64,000 bases of DNA from Lobosporangium transversale (taxonomy: Eukaryota > Mortierellomycota > Mortierellomycetes > Mortierellales > Mortierellaceae). The translations under genes and the position numbers were made by a program. Below, in pieces: positions 1-12,670 of the stretch (positions are counted from its first letter, which is position 1; each line of letters begins with the position of its first letter). The notes under the pieces are model-generated. The model made no database searches and was not told where the DNA came from. It saw nothing but the letters and a program-made list of their open reading frames with translations. Where the stretch lies: contig NW_019029038.1 of assembly GCF_002105155.1 (NCBI RefSeq), positions 1 through 64,000 of the forward strand. Direction: 5' to 3'.

Positions 1-59
1 TTTTTTTTTCTAATTTCTTTTTACCTATTAAAGTAACTAAACTTTTGTTATTGTTTCAG

Positions 60-353
60 AAAGAACATGCTTATAGATGCTACATGGCAGCATCCCTCGT
101 TTATGAGGGCAAAGGATGGGCATTAGCAGATGATCATATCAGTTGTGCACTCGGAAGGCAATCATTTCAGTTGGGCAAGTCAGAAGAAGTGCTTGAGCAT
201 TACAAGAAGCTTTTACGCGAAAGCAGGCAAACACCGCAGCAGCAGGCTGTTTACATGAAGGAATTCTTAAGCGTTTACAGGGTAAATTCACAAGCAAAAA
301 AAGCAGGAACAAACAAAAAAACATACTGTTTGTTCACTTCTCATATAATTATA

Positions 354-390
<37 letters not shown>

Positions 391-1763
391 TTGTGAATGC
401 AGGATTATACCAATAAGACCGAAGCCGATCCCTTGCGTGAAACCTTCCCAGACTTCCCGCTTCCTGTAGTGCTTGGTTCGACAGCCAGAATTCTTCTCTC
501 AACTTCTCAATCAACAACCGAGGATAGCGAAGCATGGACAGAACTAGAGAGTGGAATACAGAGTTCGTCTAGCTCTGCTGGGGGACGTACCGTATCCACT
601 GTCGGAGGTATGTCATATCAATTTGTTTATGATATAGAAGGCAGCTGGAAATGATAGACAAGTCCAGCAAGAAATAATTCAATGATGTTAATTTATAAAA
701 ACATCACTTCCTTGCTATGCATTAGAATATATACTTGCAACTATCAATGTAAAGAATCCTTTGCAGATCCCACTTATCTTGACAGACGTTATCCTTGGAT
801 GTGAACATAGCACTTCAACCACCACATTCACGGTCCCTGTGGATGCAGCCGAGGAGGCTCATCTAGCACTGTATGATCAACAGAGTCCGAGCTTTGAAGG
901 AAAAGTCTCGTTCAATGCCTTTGATTGTGATCGGATCGATCGTGTAATCCTCGAACCGGGCCAAACCAGGACGTTGACGTTTGAGATCCTACCTAAAAAA
1001 GAGGGTCAAATCCGAGTTATGGGTCTTCATTGCAATGTGGAAGGTCAGGTTCATGCTTACAAAGATATTGTCAAGCGAGGCAAACGATTGAATAAGACCA
1101 AGGAGCAAATGATGTCCATGGTATATGAAGAGGATAAGAGCCTGGTGATTCTAGTGGCGCCAGAGATGCCCTTATTAGATGTCCAATTCCATTCGTCTCC
1201 AGAAATGTTGTTATCGGGTGAAGTGTGTGAAATTTCACTAGAGATCAAGAATCGAGGCAAGAAGGGACTCAAGAATCTAACTGTACGGATGAGTCATCCT
1301 ACATTTTTTTGTATTGGTGAACAGAGAGATACGGGCGACTTGGGACTCTACAGTAAGTTACCTTAAGCACAATATATAGCAATCAATGAGTCTCTCACGA
1401 GATACCTGTACTAACGCCCATATTTCACCATTTGTTGTTCAGATAAAGGTGATGGTAACAGAGCAGTTGAGATAGTTCAGGTTGACAACTCATTGCAGCA
1501 TAGTACAGCACACAGAATCTTGGGTACAGTGCTGGCGCCTGGAGAAAGCATTAAAATCCCTAGTTGGCTACGTGGGGAGAAAATTGGCAAACATAATTTC
1601 TTATTTTTGTTCTCGTATGAATCAGAACAAGAAGGGACAGCCATGGGGACCAGGACTTTGCGGCATGCTGTTGCTGCGCAAGTCTTACCTTCCCTCAAGA
1701 TTAATGCATTCACTAGACCGAGTACCAAGGGACTGAACGAGTTTATTCTTGGTATCGAGGTAC

Positions 1764-1810
<47 letters not shown>

Positions 1811-3510
1811 TCCTCTTTAGCAAAAAAGTAATAACAAAGTGTTCTTACTATTTCTTATATTGTAGACTGAAAACCTGCAGACGGTCCCCGTTTTTGAATT
1901 CCTTCAGATTTCATCCATGAGTGCTTCCTGGGTCATCGAAGCTGTTGGCAAATCTGAGTATGTTACGCTCTAGTATTTCTTTTTCAATTTGATAAAATGT
2001 TTACTACACATTTTAGCTCTATCTCCTCGCTGAAGCTTTTGACTAAAATACGTTTAATTAATAGTGAATCCGAGGAACATCGATCCATAGCGCCTCGTCA
2101 AACAGTATTCACGTATTATAGGGTCCGTAAGAATGATCAAGCCTCTGCCTCCACATCAAGAATTACACCAGAACGATTCATGGCTAAAGCCCTTGAGAAG
2201 CTTGTCATTGGTCAAGAACGGCTTAAGGATGTTCCACCTCCTTTGGATCTGCAACACTGTCATCTCTCCACTGTACGTGTTTGTTTGTTTGTTTTTTTTT
2301 TGGCCCTTACCTTATATCTTGTCTACTATATCTTTTTTATTCTTATTCTTAGACGAATTCACATATCAACTCAACTTCTCAAGCCCTCCAATACTTCTCT
2401 CGAGCTTCACGACTTAGCTGGCGTCAGAGCTCACTTGCTACTCAGTTCTCATCTATCCCTGTGGCTGTGGACAGACGTCACTTGTTTACTGTTTATGGAA
2501 GCAATGATATCGACTTGGCTTTATTCTGGAACATCCCCAAAATGAACCGTCGAGGGCACCACTTCATCATAGGCATCAACTTGGCTGTCCAGCAGAATCC
2601 ATTCCAGCCTATTGATCCGGTGGATGATCTCACATTTGATGCGGATGGAAATATTGTCGAAGGGGCCGAAGCTGAAGCAACTGAGACTGCACGGAGAGCA
2701 CTGTATGAACAAACCATGAGAGATCAGGCGGCCCTTGTCCAAGCACTCACCATGAACCCACATTTCAAGGACGACAGTCCTGTCAAGATCTTAATGAAGA
2801 GTGAAGACACTATAAAGCATGACTTTGGGCAAACAAGGTAAAATGCGATAGTAATATTAGGACATACATATTCATGATTATCGGTCTAATTTTTTTTTTT
2901 TTTTTTTTTTTTTGGCTTTACCATTACTAGACTATGCAGTACACCTGTCAGAGTAGTAATCAAGAACTGTTCCTGGAATAGACATATTGCCTATACACTG
3001 GAGATGCTCTCTAGTAAAGACCCTATGGTCCCTCAAACTCAACAAAAGTCAACAGCAGCAGCAGCAACGATAGGTGGTAGTGGAGCCATTGAAGGTAGCG
3101 GGGTTGCAGCCGGAACTGGAACTGGAGCTGCGGCCGCTGTTCAGGATACAACCAATCCTCATGTCAATGCACATCCATTCTTTTGGTCAGGACCAACATT
3201 TAGTACAGGGTATCTGGAACCTTTAGCAGAAATTGATATTGTCTTTGTCGCAAGCTTTACAAAATATGGTGTTTATGACATCAACCGTTGGCGCCTGGCT
3301 GTGCAGGTTGTCAAGGCACAAAGAAAGATAAAAAGAAAGAATGGCTTCAAATCCAGTAACAATAACAAAAAGCAAGTGGCTCTCAAATCAGTTGAAGAAG
3401 AGCAAGACGAAGAGGAGAGACAGGCCATGCTTCCCCCGGAGACTCCGCAAAGCGTGGGCAAGGGGTTTATGCAAATGCCAAATCTAGCTCATTACATCCA
3501 AATTTCTTGA
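60..3510 (+). CDS. TRAPPC8: TRAPPC8/Trs85-like TRAPP III subunit (5' partial)
   Basis: C-terminal 927 residues of a TRAPPC8 (yeast Trs85) homologue, the subunit that defines the TRAPP III tethering complex, a Rab1/Ypt1 exchange factor acting in ER-Golgi traffic and autophagy. Exons by splice sites and frame: 60-281, 403-607, 726-1352, 1443-1759, 1866-1957, 2017-2272, 2353-2837, 2931-3510; all phases close. Family signatures are the helical stretch GKGWALADDHISCALGRQ at the start of the visible part, the NPLQIPLILTDV strand opening the Ig-like region (which fixes the acceptor at 725 rather than at 766), and the C-terminal HPFFWSGPTFSTGYLEP. The last exon carries an Ala/Gly/Thr-rich insert (about 3040-3150) typical of disordered linkers. 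The N-terminal half lies outside the window. It converges on the next gene with about 170 bp between stops. Identification is from recalled family motifs, not a search. Confidence 0.85.
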
Positions 3511-3679
3511 AAATAAATACGTTTCTGTCAATGAAATTGACAACAATAATCCAACCAGAAATGATAACATGCATTTATCACCAATAATAATAATAATAAA
3601 AACATCTGTAAAAAGTAAACGGAGGTATGTCCAGCATCTTTTAATTATCAGCATCTTTATAATGGTAGATTGAACATGA

Positions 3680-6600
3680 TTATCGTTTCTTCTTTGATAA
3701 AATACTCATCTCTCGGATAACAGGTACATTACTTCGCATGCCTTTGAACTTGCACTCCACCATTTCAACTTCGGATAAGTTTGCACGCAACCTAAAAACA
3801 GCCTATAAAATTTAAGTATATTAGACTTCTGTTGAAACAACAGTCAGACACTCACAAGGAATAATGACCTTACTCTTTTGGCCTCGGGCTCATTGGTGCG
3901 CACAAGATCCCTGAACTCGGCAATGGAGTACTCAAGGAGTGATTCCACCACATGCTGATCTAAAACGGCTTCTAATTTCATATCTGTTTCTGCTAAAGCA
4001 GTAACATTGTCTGCGGCAGTCATTGTTCCCGGAAGGAGGAAGATCGGGATGGAGACGGCCAATGTAGTCAATGAGAATTTTCCTAGCTTATGGACACGGG
4101 ACTGCCAAACGAAGGAAAAAAAACAAGTTAGCACGCTTTATATAAACTGTTCTCTGTTCCAACCAAAAGATTATTCTTTGGAACTAACCTTGGCTTTCAC
4201 TTCACGACCTTCCTGTACCTCTCTCTTGACTTGGTCCAATTCGACCTCCGGAATTATAGACATTGCCAAGGCTAAACTTCCATAATCCTCGTCATCATTC
4301 ATATCGAACTCAAGTAAGGTTTCCTCTTTCTTTATTTCTACCATTGTTTCCTCGTGTCCTGGCTCTTTCATCCACGTGGCATTTGAGGTAGTCGTGCGAT
4401 CAAGGGGCTCAACTTTGATCTTTTTTTGCAAGTCTGTGCTCAACATATCATAGTTTAGAAAGCCGCTGAGATGTGTATGGCTGGCATGGCTGATAGTTTC
4501 GGCTTCGTCACCAGATGAAAGATCAATTGCTGCATGATAGCTCTCCCCATTACTCGCAAGGGTTTTCTCAACTTTTACTTTTATCAGGGTAGTCTCCTCT
4601 GCAATACTATCCTCTTGCTTTAGCCCATGCAAGACGTTTTCATCTCTCTCCACTTTGATTTTGATTGGCGTGTCTTCTTCCATCCCTGGTGATGGCAAGA
4701 ATGAATGAGATCGCTTCCTGTTAATAATATTGTCTTGACTTAAGCCATCATGCTCTACTGCTGGTAGCTTTTGTTTGTCATCCTCTATCCTATCCTTGTT
4801 TTGCTGTGATCCATGATCTGTAGAGTGCTTGATGCCATTGACAAGTCCAATATCTCGTGGCTCTAAAATTGGTAGCTTTATCTCCCTGAACTCGTCATTT
4901 TTCACATCGGAATTAAAACCAGTTCCTTCAGCTAAATCAAACGCAGCATTTAGATGTGGACTATCTTGCCATTTCCTCTTCTTGTCTATGTGGCCATTGG
5001 TGTCACTGTCATTGCCACTTGAAGGCGTAAATTTCTTTGAAAAGTCAGATGACTCTTGAAGAATGTTCATATCAACTACTGCTTTGTCTCTCGCATGCTT
5101 AGCTCTTTGGTGTTCACCGAAAGAATTTGAGTCCTTGCCTCGAGTGATTTTTTCTTTTTGGTCCTCCTGCTGCTGATGAAGAGAACGGGGTGACTTGAGA
5201 CTGAGAGAACGACGACTAGTGAGTCCCTTTCTAGGTGGAGAGTTACTGGCAATGGGTGGCGGGTATATATCATTGTTACTCTCGGATTCTCCTGGCTCTG
5301 AAACATTTTCCTCAAGGGATATATGGGACATGGCTTCCCAACCGAATGCATCATCATCTAACAGCCTGATCTCATCTAGCTCCATGTCCTGATTAAGATC
5401 CCAATCTGGCTCCTGGTCCTTTAGTATGCACTGATACTGGTTTTCTTCATCTCGCGTATCCAGTGCTGATGGTAATGGCTGTAATGGTGATGCAGAATCG
5501 CCCGCCGGCCTGAAAGTCTTCCACGAGTTTGGTATGTTTTTTGGTGTAACTAGGGGTTGCACTGGATTTCCAGCAGGAATGGTATCTTGAGTAGTTACTA
5601 ATGGCTGAGGACTCCTCCAGATGTTGGGTGTGGTGTTTGTGTTAACCCTGTTAACAGATGTCGGTGTCTCTGCTAGATGGCTAATCCTTTGATCTTCCTG
5701 CTGTGTGGTTGATGCGTCATCGCTCGGTGTAGGCAAAGGATCCAATGGTAAGCTATGGAGGTATGGGAAGTGGAAATGAAGGGGCTCTCAGTTAAACTTT
5801 TAAAATGCTAGACTTTCGGTTTTTTTTTTTTTTGTATTTATTTTTATATTACTTACCCCAAGCGCTTCTTCATCTGGTTCATAATAACGAGCCTCCTTGG
5901 ATACCGATTCATACTCGCAACTTCGCCACCCAGCAGTAGAGTATTGCTCCGATTTAATTGGAGCACTCCATGCCTGACTTCCACATCACTAATTCTAATC
6001 TGTGTGATTTGTTAAAATAAAAAACATAAAAATAAAAAAGTTAGTGTCATGGAGTTTTGTAATGCTGGTCATTGCTGCTTTACCATTTTTCGGTTAATCC
6101 ATGTCATGTAGATAAAAGGCTTTGCTTACTTTGGCCCCAAGTTTCATCTCCATTGCAATCCCTGGGATTGGTTCTATTAGAATGGCTTTCATCTTCCGAA
6201 CACCATCCGTGACACTCAACAAGATCATGCCCCGAGGCAAAGCTTTCTCGATCAAAAACCCTCCTGGCTGATCGCCTGCAGTACCCAAAGCTTCGCACGC
6301 CTCCAACATCTTTAATGAACTGATACCGATATCTTGAATCTCAAGGATCTGAAGAATGACGCCACCACTGGTCTGGTGTAAGCGCTCCCTTGTTGAGCCA
6401 TTTGATAAAGAAGGAGGATTGCTGTTATCATCGCTTTTGAAAAGCCATTGCTTATGAGGGGTAGCAACAGAGCTTGGAAAAATAGGTTTAGGCTCAAGAG
6501 TGCGAAAATCTGCAAGGAGATACATCTCAAAGATGAATTGAGCAGGGTCCTGGTTGGCAGTGGTGGATCGAGGCATGGCATCTTGTTTGTGTTTGTAGGC

Positions 6601-6684
6601 GATGCATTGTCTTATCCATTCGATTGAGGCATTTACAGCCATGCGCTGAATGGCGTTGCGGATAAGGAGGTCATCGTAGACCAT
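3680..6684 (-). CDS. RMI1: RecQ-mediated genome instability protein 1 (RMI1) homologue
   Basis: Five exons on the minus strand: 6684-6130, 5999-5857, 5752-4189, 4101-3874, 3802-3680, giving 870 residues with all phases closed. RMI1 is the OB-fold scaffold of the BLM/Sgs1-TOP3-RMI dissolvasome, which dissolves double Holliday junctions. The N-terminal OB fold is recognisable from PRGMILLSVTDGV, followed by the pattern LGGEVASMNRYPRRLV at the exon 2 end. A long acidic/Ser-rich disordered middle (about residues 240-750) contains repeated IKVKVE/IKIKVE blocks that look like SUMO-consensus or SIM-like motifs. The last two exons form a second OB fold (LLEYSIAEFRDLV ... LRANLSEVEMVECKFKGM) like the RMI2-binding domain of animal and plant RMI1, which budding yeast Rmi1 lacks. 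The start is the ATG at 6684, the first in the long open exon. The family call is firm; the second OB fold is a strong inference. Confidence 0.85.
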
Positions 6685-9073
6685 GCCAGGAATAAAGAAA
6701 GGTGTGAAATGGTTTTAGAGTGAAGGATGTGTGGAGACTTCTCCAAAACAATGACAGGAACAAAAAAAACACCAGTCAAACATTAAAGCGTTGACATCTG
6801 GCAATGTCCATTTTTAGGAATTTTTTGAGGGGAAGCTCAATTGACAGATCAGTCACAATTTTGGTGGCAAAAACGGCAATCTGCATTATTACCTTCTCCA
6901 AGCAATACTTCTCAAACCACTCCGGAAAAGGGGCATAACATATTCATATCACCGCCCTGTCACTGTAAGTTGTATTGTTCACATCAACTTAGTAAATACC
7001 TCAAATAAGAAACCACATTGAAATGGCTAACAGGAAAGCTTGCGCGACGCTAGATAGACGCTCTAGATCATTGGTGGATCAGTGAGCGGGTTATGCTGAA
7101 TAAAACATTTGCCATGGAATGACCTCATAAAGGATCTTCACTTTCCTATTCAGTTCCCCCTGGTCTTGGCTTGTGCCTGGGTTTCAGGTAAAGCCGCCTG
7201 ATCAGATAATTTCTTCGGTGCTCTCTGTTCTTTAGTGGCAGTTTCCCGAGGATTTTCTTATTCATAAACAATTGAAGGGGAATGGATAAGTCAGGAGTAC
7301 ATGTTGGCTGCGCCATTGCGCCAATCCCGGTGGCTTTTAACCACTTTCCTGTCGAGAGACCTATCATCATAATGTTTTTCAGGACTCACATAACATCAGG
7401 AAAGATATGATGCTCTTGATTCATATCTGGTATTAGTTCAGTAAGCGCCTTATCAACTCTTGATGACGAGATAGGACTTTTGTCGCACTTGAGAAATGAG
7501 GGGCCATAAGAACTAAATCGGCGCTTTTGAGATCAGACTTCAAAGAAACTTTGGTTATCTACTGCTTATCATATGGACGCGATACTGGGTTGATAGGGAA
7601 AGAAGGAATAGAAAAGATGCTCTACGCCCACACGCGATTTTTCGATACTTGGGTAAAACAGTAGAAGATAGCAAGGCAAATGTGCGGCAATGTCATGCAT
7701 AAGGCTCTGCATGCGCCATATCACACAGTTGCATGGGCCATAAACTTAATTCGTTCTGCTCAAACAAAACGCGACGCGTTGCACTAGAACTTTAAATCAC
7801 AATAGGTATGTCTCGTGCATCATATTTTGTATCTCATCCTCCTTCCTATGTATCATTCTTATCAAAGTCATTTGGTAGATCCTTCAAATTCAATCAATAT
7901 ATGAGAGCCGTCTACGGGTTCCATGCCTTGATCATAGTATAGAATAGATATCAGTTTTCAACAGTAAATTGACTAGAAGTGAAGACCATAGAACATTATT
8001 GTATTTGCTTCATTTCTCGCTGTTAGTGGCTAGTGTCGTAGAATTCGGAAGCTCTGCCTTTGTACTATTTTCCCGGGGTAAGGCGTACGCGAAGAATAAA
8101 TATAAAAGTAATAGTTGCCCATAAGGATCTTAGCGACTCTTAACATGGCTGTTTCAAGAATAGAGTTATTTCTATAAAGCCGCAATCGTAGTATCCTAGA
8201 GGCATGCGCTTCGTAACAACTGGGCCAGATCTAAGACAAAGCGAAGGATTGGTTTTTCTGAAATGCGCGCTCCAATGAGTTGTTTGAAAAAAAGAAACGT
8301 TTTATTTCTCATGAGGCAAGCTGAAGATACCGTACTCAATAACGACGTAAATGAAGTTTGGTCTTTATTTGTGCCAAGTATGGCCCACGCCTACATATAT
8401 GGTCCCTAAGAAATTAAAAAAGAAGGGTTGCTGGTAGAAAACGTTGGGACATTATTACCTAGTAGTATATATCACTCCAGACTGAAAAGACAGTGTAAAA
8501 GGAAAATACTCAGTAACTACATTTATAGGCAAAAGGAGACCGGTTGGTGGTATAGCCTTATGGGTGACTATAGAAACCAACAGCACTAAAGTCTCCATGA
8601 TATCGATTGGGCTGCTCTTCAAGGCCAAGGCCATGAATGAATGCATGCAGCTGTTTTGATTAGTAATGATCGTTATCACTAAATTTCATCTCAGCCTGGG
8701 GTCTGCATTCAGAACGATCACGAATACACATCTATCAAGATGCCAGACATAGAGAATATAGTTATCACATTTGGATCTATTTTGGGTGTTTGCTACGCTA
8801 CTGTTTCCGAGCTACGTATATCCTGGTCTTGGTACGTGTAAATGGCTTGGTCGCTTTTGAGGGGGGGTTTTTTTAAGAGCCTTGGTAGTTTTCGGTTTGC
8901 TGGACTCTTTGATTGGCTTTGGCTTTGGCTTCGTAAGACTTTGGTTGGGGCAGCCGCTGTTGGTTTAGTTTGGTTGCAGCTGCTGTCGTTTATTTTGAAT
9001 GTGTTTTTTTGGATGTGTTCATCGGACGCTTTTGAATGTGTTCTTTGAATGTTTTTGGATATGTTCTTTGGAT

Positions 9074-9107
<34 letters not shown>

Positions 9108-10018
9108 GCTTTTCTTCCTTTCTTTTATTTTACTTCGTTCTACCTTTTTTTTACTCTTTTTTAAAATTGTTTTTCTTATTTTTTTTTGTTTTATTGCGGG
9201 GTTGAGGATACTAGATAAAGTTTTTTTTCGTTCTTTTTCTTCTTGTTGGTTCTTTGTGATGAGTTTTTTTTTTATCTTTATGGCTTTGTTTTGTTTTTTC
9301 TGGTTTTTGATGTTTCTGCTTGTTATTCTGGCGTCCTCTGGTATGCTCGTAATTGATTGTTGCTGGAGCCTACTATGGTTATTAAAAAAGAAAAAAAAAG
9401 ATCACAACTGTGGGTTAGCAATATTGTTTCTTCAAAAAGTGGGCCCCTTTTTTTCCATTGGCTCTAACAAAACGGCTGCCGCGCCACACTAAAGCCACTT
9501 ATAGTCTTACCATTTCCAGGCAGCCGGGACTCACAGTGGACTGTTGATACCTTAAGCTGCCTGTGCTCCCGATGGGGTGTCTGTTCCGGAGCTATTTCAG
9601 ACATGGCCCCACGTGGGAACATCCAGACTGCGGCCCTCCACTGTCAGATCTGTTCCCTTTGCAAGCCACTCTCGAGGATCGGTCTCGGCCCAATGGTTCT
9701 CTCTCTCCTGGGGCTAGGATCTGTGCTGGTTCTCATCAGATTATTCTAGGGACCTCCATTAAGCGAGACTCCTTGTTGGCCACCGTTGGGGGCCCTCAAT
9801 TGGACGAGACCCACTGTTGGGCCGGGCCCTCCCACTGGAGTGGATAGACCTCTAAAAAAAAGAAGGATAAAGTGAAAAGAAACAAAGGAGAATATATACA
9901 TATTTAAAAAAGCGTACAGCTATAATATTTGTTAAGCACTAAGTACAGCACAACAGGGCGCAACTTGGAATATATAAACAACTCCGCGCTTCTCATTACA
10001 TATACGGCAGAGCACATC
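6685..10018. other. Gene-poor interval with no recognisable gene
   Basis: Upstream region of RMI1 and beyond. Open frames are short and do not resemble proteins. Between about 8840 and 9410 the plus strand is strongly T/G-rich with a poly-T run near 9076-9102. A GC-rich patch at about 9470-9850 contains repeated GGGCC/GGCCC words and differs in composition from its surroundings, which suggests inserted or decayed repeat DNA. A short minus-strand stretch near 7320-7370 reads HRDWRNGAANM, reminiscent of a RuvC-III motif, but it has no supporting context. Confidence 0.5.
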
Positions 10019-10130
10019 TCGATATATACGCAACTGAACACACCCTAGTATATACACAACTATACACTATTTGCTATGTTGCGTGATGCCGAGTTGCGTA
10101 TATACCGAGAAATAGCAAGTTGTGTGTATA
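10019..10130. repeat. Cluster of short interleaved inverted repeats
   Basis: Four copies of a motif close to TATATACRCAACT lie within 112 bp. Two point right (10019-10035 and 10048-10061) and two point left (10092-10108 and 10118-10130). The first and third arms are complementary at 16 of 17 positions, and the second and fourth at 12 of 13. A weaker relative lies near 9963-9987. The arrangement could fold as alternative hairpins. It has no known function; it could be a protein-binding site cluster or the end of a decayed element. Confidence 0.6.
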
Positions 10131-10530
10131 GGCAACAAAGGAAAAAAAAGAAAAGCGTAAAGGAAACGACAGAGAGCACTTACAATCCGCTTCTCATCCC
10201 ACTACTGGAAGCACTGTCCATGGCTGTGGCAGTCTTCGGGATAAGCGGTGTCGAGCATTTTTGTTCTTTATCATAGTTAGCGGGAGAAGGGAAAGTTTGA
10301 AGAAAGAACAAGGCGGGTGAATAGGTCTGGATGAAAAAAAAAAGCTGTAGAAACGCCAAGACGAGTAAACAAGTTGATGAGCGTGGTGGATTAACTAAGC
10401 GTATAGGGGATTTTGGATAACAGGATAGAAAGCAGCAAATAATAATACATTGTATACTTGCTTGACGGTGTCGATGGGGATCGCTCCTGTGTCGTGTCTG
10501 GGCTGACCTGCCAAGGGAGGTATTGCAAGA

Positions 10531-10795
10531 GAAGGCAGTGGAGGGCAGTGCAGGGTGGCGAAGGCCAGTGGGGGTGAGGAGAAAAAGAAAAGGAAAGAAA
10601 AGAAGAGAAAGGAAAAAAAGTCTTTTATTCAGCGAGTCTCTATTCAGTTTCATATCTTATATTTTCATATGTTCACATATTCCTCACTCTCTATTTTGCT
10701 ATTTCTCTATCTCATTTCGCTTGTCTTTTAAAGTCGCGTGAATTCCAAAAGGTCAATGAAATGTCTGCATCCCATTGACCAGTTTTTCTATTGCC
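10531..10795 (+). repeat. Inverted-repeat arm A of a roughly 1.5 kb structure
   Basis: This segment matches the reverse complement of 11693-12004 by eye. Shared landmarks in order are a GGCAGTG-rich tract, GAGGAGAAAAAGAAAAG, TTATATTTTCAT, CACTCTCTATTTTGCTAT, AGTCGCGTGAATTCCAAAAG and TCTGCATCCCATTG followed by CCAGTTTTT. Similarity is highest at 10620-10795 and ends near ATTGCC. The spacer between arms (about 900 bp) has no convincing ORF. It could be terminal inverted repeats of a non-autonomous DNA element or two independent copies of a dispersed repeat inserted head to head. Confidence 0.75.
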
Positions 10796-11692
10796 CTGGA
10801 CAATAGGAATAAACTATATCCAACTTTGCTTTACTCGTCTAATGAGTCTCGATAATATAATGAACATCTAGTTATCAGTATACGACTTGAATGAAGTTCA
10901 ATTTACATCTTGGCTTTTAGTCAACGATTTTGAGGTGTGGTATGTAACTATTAAAAAAGTAAAGCTTTTTCTCTTTCTGTTGGCAAACACATCTAAAACA
11001 TGAAGAAAGCTTATTTCGTTCGCATAAATGCACTCATAATTCCACGTGGCGACGATAACAGTACAAAGAAGAAACAGAATACTAGAAATATATATATAAT
11101 AAAGTTCACCTTACAGAACATTGAGTTTATGCAGAAAGACTATAAGAGGCAAGGAGTAGGCATAAAAGAACCAAAGATGGTTGTGTTGTACTATCCTAAG
11201 CTATTTTATAAACGGGGTATTCAAAGCACATAAATGGCAAAGATAAGAGTTCTTTTCCCGAAAGGGACAATGGTAGCAACGGCTACAGCGGCAGTAGCGA
11301 TGACGTAGTCCGACATGACTTTCAACACAGTAGCAAAGAAAGATTATTAATAGGAAAGCGATAGGCAAAAAGCATGAATGCTTGTTGCTCTGTCGTGTAT
11401 ACATGCTCTGGAATCTGTGCAGACATGATCCTTGTACCACGGCGAATGTTTTTTTTTAAGATTCTCTACTCCATTTGACCGTAGCTGTTGTTCTGTTATC
11501 TCTCAGCTTAATCTTTTATTTTAGCAACCAGTTGGCCACATAGAAACCCAAGTTACTAACAATGCACATATCCATTCCTCTTTCATTCTTCTTTCTACCC
11601 CCTCCCATGGGTATTTGTAGTCCTTTTGTTGACACTAAAAGCATTGTTATTGGACAGACCAAAAAGGCAATGTTCATGAGTCTCTGTGTAGC

Positions 11693-12004
11693 GGCAATGA
11701 AAAAACTGGCCAATGGGATGCAGATATTTCATCGACCTTTTGGAATTCACGCGACTTTGACTTTTTTGAAAGGCAAGCGAGATGAGAAAGAGAGATAGCA
11801 AAATGGAGAGAGAGGAATATGAGAACAAATGAAAATATAAAGATGTGGAAATATGAACATATGAAAAACTATATAGGCCCGCTGCATAAAAAACTTTTTT
11901 TCCTCCTTCTCTTCTTTTCTTTTCTTTTCTTTTTCTCCTTACCCTCAATCGGCCTCAACTGCCCTCAACTGCCCTCAACTGCCCTCACTGCCTTCCACTG
12001 CCCC
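11693..12004 (-). repeat. Inverted-repeat arm B
   Basis: Partner of 10531-10795 in opposite orientation. It carries three tandem copies of CCTCAACTGC near 11955-11990, where arm A has GGCAGTG variants, so the tract has expanded or contracted since the copies diverged. Indels and substitutions are scattered along the alignment, so the pair is not recent. Confidence 0.75.
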
Positions 12005-12670
12005 TATAAACAATGTTGCCTGGGTATCAGCTGCACACATGAACTGCACGATTAACATCCATTGAACAGATATGGGAGTAGCACGATAAGGAAAATTCGC
12101 TTTGCTTCTTCTTCCTCCCATCCACATATACACATGCACGCGCAGCTGAAGATCTATGCACGTTATGCAGCTCCATAGATAATTGACTATTTCTTCTTCT
12201 AGCCAAAGAATCCCAAGTGGAACACGTGTATCATTTAACGCTTGTTTGCAGGATCATATTGCTCTCAGCTGTGCTGTTTGTAGAAAATATTGTAATAATT
12301 TAATGGTGTAGAAGATCTTGAATTAAAAAGACATTCTATCTTTTTATTCGGATGCGACTCGTGGACCCATCCGAAGATTAAATGTTATTAGAATTGAGAT
12401 TGGCAAGGGATATCTCCCAACGTGGGCCCTGAATAATCCTAGCTTTAACATGCTAAATCTACAAAATAAAAAATAAAAATATAAATGCCAGAAATATTTA
12501 TTTAATTTGCTATTACAACCTCATCGCGAAGGTAAGCACACTGATGTGTTTGCTCGCAGATATAACCTTGATGAGGAGATGCACGGTATTCAATAATGTG
12601 TAAAAAAGTGCATATCAGTGTATCATCTGCTTGCTTTTTTTTTTTTTTTTTTTTTTTTGAGGGTGATCAT
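12005..12670. other. Gene-free 3' flank of the WD40 gene
   Basis: AT-rich sequence between inverted-repeat arm B and the stop codon of the minus-strand WD40 gene. It includes a poly-T run at about 12638-12658 immediately downstream of that stop. I see no gene or structured RNA here. Confidence 0.5.

Noticed and set aside
766-767. Acceptor TTGCAG before ATCCCACTT in the TRAPPC8 gene
   Set aside because: It breaks the frame. The acceptor at 725 restores it and adds the conserved NPLQIPL motif.
7320-7375. Minus-strand HRDWRNGAANM, resembling a RuvC-III motif of Fanzor/TnpB
   Set aside because: It is isolated, followed immediately by a stop, and no zinc ribbon or RuvC-I is in reach. It could be chance or a very old relic.
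8842-9492. Overlapping Phe/Leu-rich ORFs suggesting a membrane protein
   Set aside because: They are translations of T/G-rich low-complexity DNA around a poly-T run. The antisense reading is Lys-rich and is interrupted by a stop.
9563-9847. A 94-codon plus-strand ORF in a GC-rich patch
   Set aside because: No protein-like pattern; it arises from the locally different base composition, with repeated GGGCC words.
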